Assembly: GCA_013298745.1 (NCBI GenBank)
Contig: JAAFIT010000005.1
Location: forward strand, 1-19,144
Source: Sphingomonadales bacterium
Lineage (GTDB): Bacteria; Pseudomonadota; Alphaproteobacteria; Sphingomonadales; Sphingomonadaceae
Direction: 5' to 3'
Length of the DNA: 19,144 bases
Shown: positions 16,604 through 19,144 of the stretch, piece by piece
Numbering within the stretch: the stretch's first letter is position 1
How the letters are laid out: each line of letters opens with the position of its first letter
Notes under the pieces: generated by a model
Told to the model about the DNA's origin: nothing
The model's database searches: none
What the model saw: the letters and a program-made list of their open reading frames with translations, nothing else
Position numbers and translations under genes: made by a program

Positions 16604-17620
16604 TTAGAATTCTTGCTCGAGCTTCTTGGCCATCTCTTCGATGTTCTCCGGCGGCCAGCCCGAGATTTCCATGCCGAGACGCAGGTTCATGTGGGTCAGC
16701 ACTTCCTTGATTTCGTTCAAGGACTTGCGGCCGAAGTTCGGCGTGCGCAGCATTTCGCTTTCGGTCTTCTGCACCAGATCGCCGATGTAGATGATGTTGT
16801 CGTTCTTCAGGCAGTTCGCCGAACGCACCGACAGTTCCAGTTCATCGACCTTCTTCAGCAGGAAGCGGTTGATGACGGTGTTGTCGTCGACTTCGATCGG
16901 GCCACCAGCCGGTGCCGCGACTGGTGCCGCAACAACCACGTCTTCGAAGTTGACGAACAGCTGCAACAGCGCATCGTCCGGGGTCACAGTGCCGTCGGTT
17001 TCGACCTGGATGGTCAGCTTGTCGTAATCAAGCTCCTGGCCGACGCGGGTGTTGTCGACCTTGTAGCTGACCTGGCGCACCGGCGAGTAGAGCGCATCGA
17101 TCGGCACCAGGCCAATCGGCGCATCGGCCGGACGGTTGGCGCTGGCCGGGACATAGCCCTTGCCGGCTTCCACGGTCAGTTCCATGTTGAGCGTCGCGCC
17201 GTCATCGAGCGTGCAGATGACGAGGTTCTTGTTCATCACTTCCATGTCGCCGGTGACAGCGATCTGGCCGGCGGTGACTTCGCCGGGGCCGGTGGCCGAA
17301 AGATGCACGCGCTTGGGCTGGTCGCCCTGCATGCGGATCGCCACCTGCTTGATGTTGAGAACGATGTCGGTGACATCTTCGCGCACGCCGGCAAGCGACG
17401 AGAATTCGTGCAGCACACCATCGATCTTGATGGCGGTGACCGCGGCACCCTGCAGCGACGAGAGCAGCACGCGGCGCAGCGCGTTGCCGAGCGTCAGGCC
17501 GAAACCACGCTCCAGCGGTTCGGCGACGAACACGCCCTTGCGGCGCGCGTCAGCGGTCGGCCGCGACTCAAGCCGGTTCGGCTTCTTCAGTTCGGTCCAA
17601 TTTTTGGCGATAACTGCCAC
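16604..17620 (-). CDS. rpoA: DNA-directed RNA polymerase subunit alpha
   Basis: The 338-residue alpha subunit scaffolds RNA polymerase assembly and contacts regulators and UP elements. The N-terminal domain (about 1–235) holds [21 protein letters not shown], the assembly helix region, and [15 protein letters not shown] linker rich in alanine and proline ([14 protein letters not shown]) leads to the C-terminal domain (about 255–330) with [17 protein letters not shown] and [16 protein letters not shown], the DNA- and activator-binding helices. Translation starts at GTG 17620, with GAGGTGA five bases upstream, giving the usual alphaproteobacterial N-terminus [14 protein letters not shown]. rpsD is not between rpsK and rpoA, as is normal for alphaproteobacteria. 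Confidence 0.98.
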   Translation of the reverse strand: MAVIAKNWTELKKPNRLESRPTADARRKGVFVAEPLERGFGLTLGNALRRVLLSSLQGAAVTAIKIDGVLHEFSSLAGVREDVTDIVLNIKQVAIRMQGDQPKRVHLSATGPGEVTAGQIAVTGDMEVMNKNLVICTLDDGATLNMELTVEAGKGYVPASANRPADAPIGLVPIDALYSPVRQVSYKVDNTRVGQELDYDKLTIQVETDGTVTPDDALLQLFVNFEDVVVAAPVAAPAGGPIEVDDNTVINRFLLKKVDELELSVRSANCLKNDNIIYIGDLVQKTESEMLRTPNFGRKSLNEIKEVLTHMNLRLGMEISGWPPENIEEMAKKLEQEF

Positions 17621-17624
17621 AGGC

Positions 17625-17663
17625 TCACCTCATCATTGGGAAGGGGCGGATCGTCACCCGCCC
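17625..17663 (-). promoter_or_regulatory. rpoA translation-initiation region: hairpin and minimal ORF over the ribosome site
   Basis: On the minus strand a 6-bp stem GGGCGG/CCGCCC (17658–17663 with 17644–17649, 8-base loop) lies just upstream of ATGATGAGGTGA (17636–17625). The latter reads as a three-codon frame (Met-Met-Arg-stop) that contains the rpoA ribosome site GAGGTGA. The rpsK–rpoA gap of 109 bases is longer than usual within this operon. A regulatory role is only a possibility; the ribosome site itself is clear. Confidence 0.4.
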
Positions 17664-17729
17664 GTCCCCGGTATCAATTCGTTGGGAAGACCGCGCCCCG
17701 GGGGGCGGCACGGCCACAGCACCGCAAGG

Positions 17730-18119
17730 TCAGACGCGACGACGCTTCGGCGGACGCACCCCGTTGTGCGGGATCGGCGTCACATCGCGAATCGCGGTGA
17801 TCTGAAAACCAACAGCCTGCAGAGCCCGCAGCGCCGATTCGCGACCCGAGCCGGGTCCGCGGACTTCGACTTCCAGGGTGCGGACGCCATGTTCGGCGGC
17901 CTTCTTGCCGGCGTCTTCGGCGGCCATCTGCGCCGCGAACGGCGTCGATTTGCGGCTGCCCTTGAAGCCCATGGTGCCGGCCGATGACCAGGCAATCGCA
18001 TTGCCCTGCGCATCGGTGATGGTGATCATGGTGTTGTTGAAGCTGGCGTTCACATGCGCCACGCCCGAGGTGATGTTCTTGCGCTCACGGCGCTTGATGC
18101 GTGCAACTTCGCGTGCCAT
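17730..18119 (-). CDS. rpsK: 30S ribosomal protein S11
   Basis: S11 lies on the platform of the small subunit and helps shape the mRNA channel. The 129 residues show the family sequence: [75 protein letters not shown] and the C-terminal [20 protein letters not shown]. The ATG at 18119 is preceded by AGGA. It follows rpsM by 48 bases and precedes rpoA by 109 bases in the alpha operon. Confidence 0.98.
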   Translation of the reverse strand: MAREVARIKRRERKNITSGVAHVNASFNNTMITITDAQGNAIAWSSAGTMGFKGSRKSTPFAAQMAAEDAGKKAAEHGVRTLEVEVRGPGSGRESALRALQAVGFQITAIRDVTPIPHNGVRPPKRRRV

Positions 18120-18167
18120 CGAAAAATCCTAAATCTTGCGGTCAACCGAGAGAAACAAGCCGAAGGC

Positions 18168-18536
18168 TTACTTCTTCTTGCCGGCGATCGGCTTGGCCTT
18201 GCCCTTGCGGGTGCGCGCGTTGGTGTGGGTGCGCTGGCCGCGCACGGGGAGGCCCTTGCGATGACGCAGGCCGCGATAGCAGGCGAGGTCCATCAGGCGC
18301 TTGATGTTCATCGCCGTCTGGCGACGAAGATCACCTTCCACCGTCAGTTCGCGGTCGATCAGCTCGCGGATCGACAGGACTTCGGAATCGGTCAGGTCCT
18401 GGACGCGGCGCTCGATCGGGAAACCAAGATCCTTGGTGATCCGCGATGCGGTGGTGCGGCCAATGCCGTGGATATAGGTCAAGGCGATTTCAACGCGCTT
18501 GTTGGTCGGGATATTCACACCCGCGATACGTGCCAC
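18168..18536 (-). CDS. rpsM: 30S ribosomal protein S13
   Basis: S13 sits in the head of the small subunit and contacts the P-site tRNA and the large subunit. The 122 residues include [33 protein letters not shown], the central [45 protein letters not shown] region with [16 protein letters not shown], and the lysine-rich tail. Translation starts at GTG 18536 with AAGGA about nine bases upstream. This is the first gene of the alpha operon here: the upstream gene is unrelated, so the segment is detached from the spc operon (secY, adk), which is commonly just upstream in alphaproteobacteria. Confidence 0.98.
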   Translation of the reverse strand: MARIAGVNIPTNKRVEIALTYIHGIGRTTASRITKDLGFPIERRVQDLTDSEVLSIRELIDRELTVEGDLRRQTAMNIKRLMDLACYRGLRHRKGLPVRGQRTHTNARTRKGKAKPIAGKKK

Positions 18537-18598
18537 AGATTATTTCCTTCCAAGCTCCACAGGATGCGCTGGGCAGGCACCCCATCTCAAAGCAAGAA

Positions 18599-18622
18599 CC
18601 GGACAGCCGCAACGGCTGCCGG
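18599..18622 (-). promoter_or_regulatory. Leader hairpin upstream of rpsM, possible attenuator or terminator
   Basis: On the minus strand CCGGCAGCCG, loop TTG, CGGCTG(T)CCGG form a 10-bp stem with one bulged base, followed by the moderately T-rich GGTTCTTGCTTT. It lies between the proposed rpsM promoter and the rpsM start, so it may be a leader attenuator or a target for ribosomal protein feedback. It could also terminate the upstream gene that ends at 18694. Confidence 0.5.
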
Positions 18623-18650
18623 GTCAGTGATCCGGTTAATCGGAACGCGC

Positions 18651-18679
18651 CTGCTAGACGGGTCGCTTGGCTGAGTCAA
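18651..18679 (-). promoter_or_regulatory. Candidate sigma-70 promoter for the rpsM–rpsK–rpoA–rplQ operon
   Basis: On the minus strand TTGACT (18679–18674), a 17-base spacer and TAGCAG (18656–18651) resemble a −35/−10 pair. The −35 is strong and the −10 is weak, which is common for housekeeping promoters in alphaproteobacteria. Transcription would begin near 18644, giving a leader of roughly 108 bases before the rpsM GTG. It lies immediately after the stop of the unrelated upstream gene. Confidence 0.55.
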
Positions 18680-18693
18680 CCCTCCAGCGCTGG

Positions 18694-19144
18694 TCAATCC
18701 GCACTATAGGCCAGACCGGCCGGCGTGATGCGCAGGCTCGGGCGGCGCGGATTGAGCGGCACGATCAACGGGCGGCCGGCGCCCGGCGTCGGCAGCCGCA
18801 CATCCGCCGATAATCCGATGTCGAGGATCCCATCGGCCAATTGCCCGGCAAGGCTGTTGATCGGGAGCACATTCTCGATGCGGCGCAACTCGGCCACCTC
18901 GCAATCGAGGCTGGCGCGCAGATTGTCGGGCGTCGTCAGCCGCAGCGTGAAGGGATAGCGCGTCCCCGTTGCGGTTCCGAGATCAAAGGTCGCGACCCCG
19001 CGTTCGCGCACCGGCGGATCGGTGCGGCAGGCGACGCTCTGATCGAGCCCGGCGCCGGCCAGCTGCGCCTGAGCCCGGGCGGTCGCGGTCAGATTGCCGG
19101 TCACGGTCAATCGGTCGCGCGCCGTGGCAATGCGCGGATTGGCC
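18694..19144 (-). CDS. Unrecognised protein, C-terminal part
   Basis: An open frame enters from the right edge and ends at TGA 18694, giving 149 visible residues; the N-terminus lies outside the window. I do not recognise the family. The sequence alternates short polar and hydrophobic stretches (LTVTGNLTATARAQAQL, YPFTLRLTTPDNLRASLDC, DGILDIGLSADVRLP, RPSLRITPAGLAYSAD), which suggests a beta-rich, possibly exported or envelope protein. There are two cysteines (in VACRTD and LDCEVAE), which could pair in the periplasm. Codon use looks like that of the neighbours, and the frame is open throughout on the strand of the rpsM operon, which supports a real gene. TTG 19110 is a possible start codon, but coding continues upstream of it, so it should be treated as partial. 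Confidence 0.7.
   Translation of the reverse strand, partial: ANPRIATARDRLTVTGNLTATARAQAQLAGAGLDQSVACRTDPPVRERGVATFDLGTATGTRYPFTLRLTTPDNLRASLDCEVAELRRIENVLPINSLAGQLADGILDIGLSADVRLPTPGAGRPLIVPLNPRRPSLRITPAGLAYSAD

Overview
The window is a high-GC chromosomal segment of an alphaproteobacterium, most likely from the Sphingomonadales. The reasons are the protein style, the run lnt–metK–trmB that I recall as conserved in sphingomonads, the murJ–trpS–secB neighbourhood, and an alpha ribosomal operon (S13–S11–RpoA–L17) without rpsD between rpsK and rpoA. Most genes are housekeeping. I found no CRISPR array, phage, transposase, toxin–antitoxin or defence system, and no RNA gene.

Layout. (1) Positions 1–1846, minus strand: an ABC importer of the OpuB/OpuC/EgtU type, ATPase followed by a permease fused to a substrate-binding domain that runs off the left edge. 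(2) 1932–4909, plus strand: lnt (lipoprotein N-acylation) and metK (S-adenosylmethionine synthesis), separated by a structured repeat and an AT-rich inverted repeat. (3) 4946–6442, minus strand: an EthA-like class B flavin monooxygenase placed between metK and trmB. (4) 6574–11833, plus strand: trmB, accA, a secreted M48 metalloprotease with a C-terminal LysM-like segment, a MutT-type Nudix hydrolase, prs and an iron-type superoxide dismutase. (5) 11937–15334, minus strand: a DUF4136-type lipoprotein with a tryptophan/glycine-rich insert, trpS and murJ. (6) 15496–18536, minus strand: secB downstream of rplQ–rpoA–rpsK–rpsM. (7) 18694–19144, minus strand: the C-terminal part of an unrecognised protein.

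Several neighbours look translationally coupled through a TGATG stop/start overlap: ATPase–permease, M48 protease–mutT and murJ–trpS. Only 35 bases separate rplQ from secB and no terminator-like hairpin is visible there, so ribosomal-operon transcripts may continue into secB and possibly murJ–trpS. This would link translation, the export chaperone, lipid II flipping and tryptophanyl-tRNA charging.

The most interesting signals are non-coding. Two copies of an approximately 85-nt intergenic element (after lnt and between secB and murJ) each form two hairpins with compensatory base changes. A perfect FNR/FixK-type box (TTGAT-N4-ATCAA) lies between the monooxygenase and trmB. A REP-like inverted pair sits inside the rpoA–rplQ spacer. 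rpsM has its own likely promoter and a leader hairpin.
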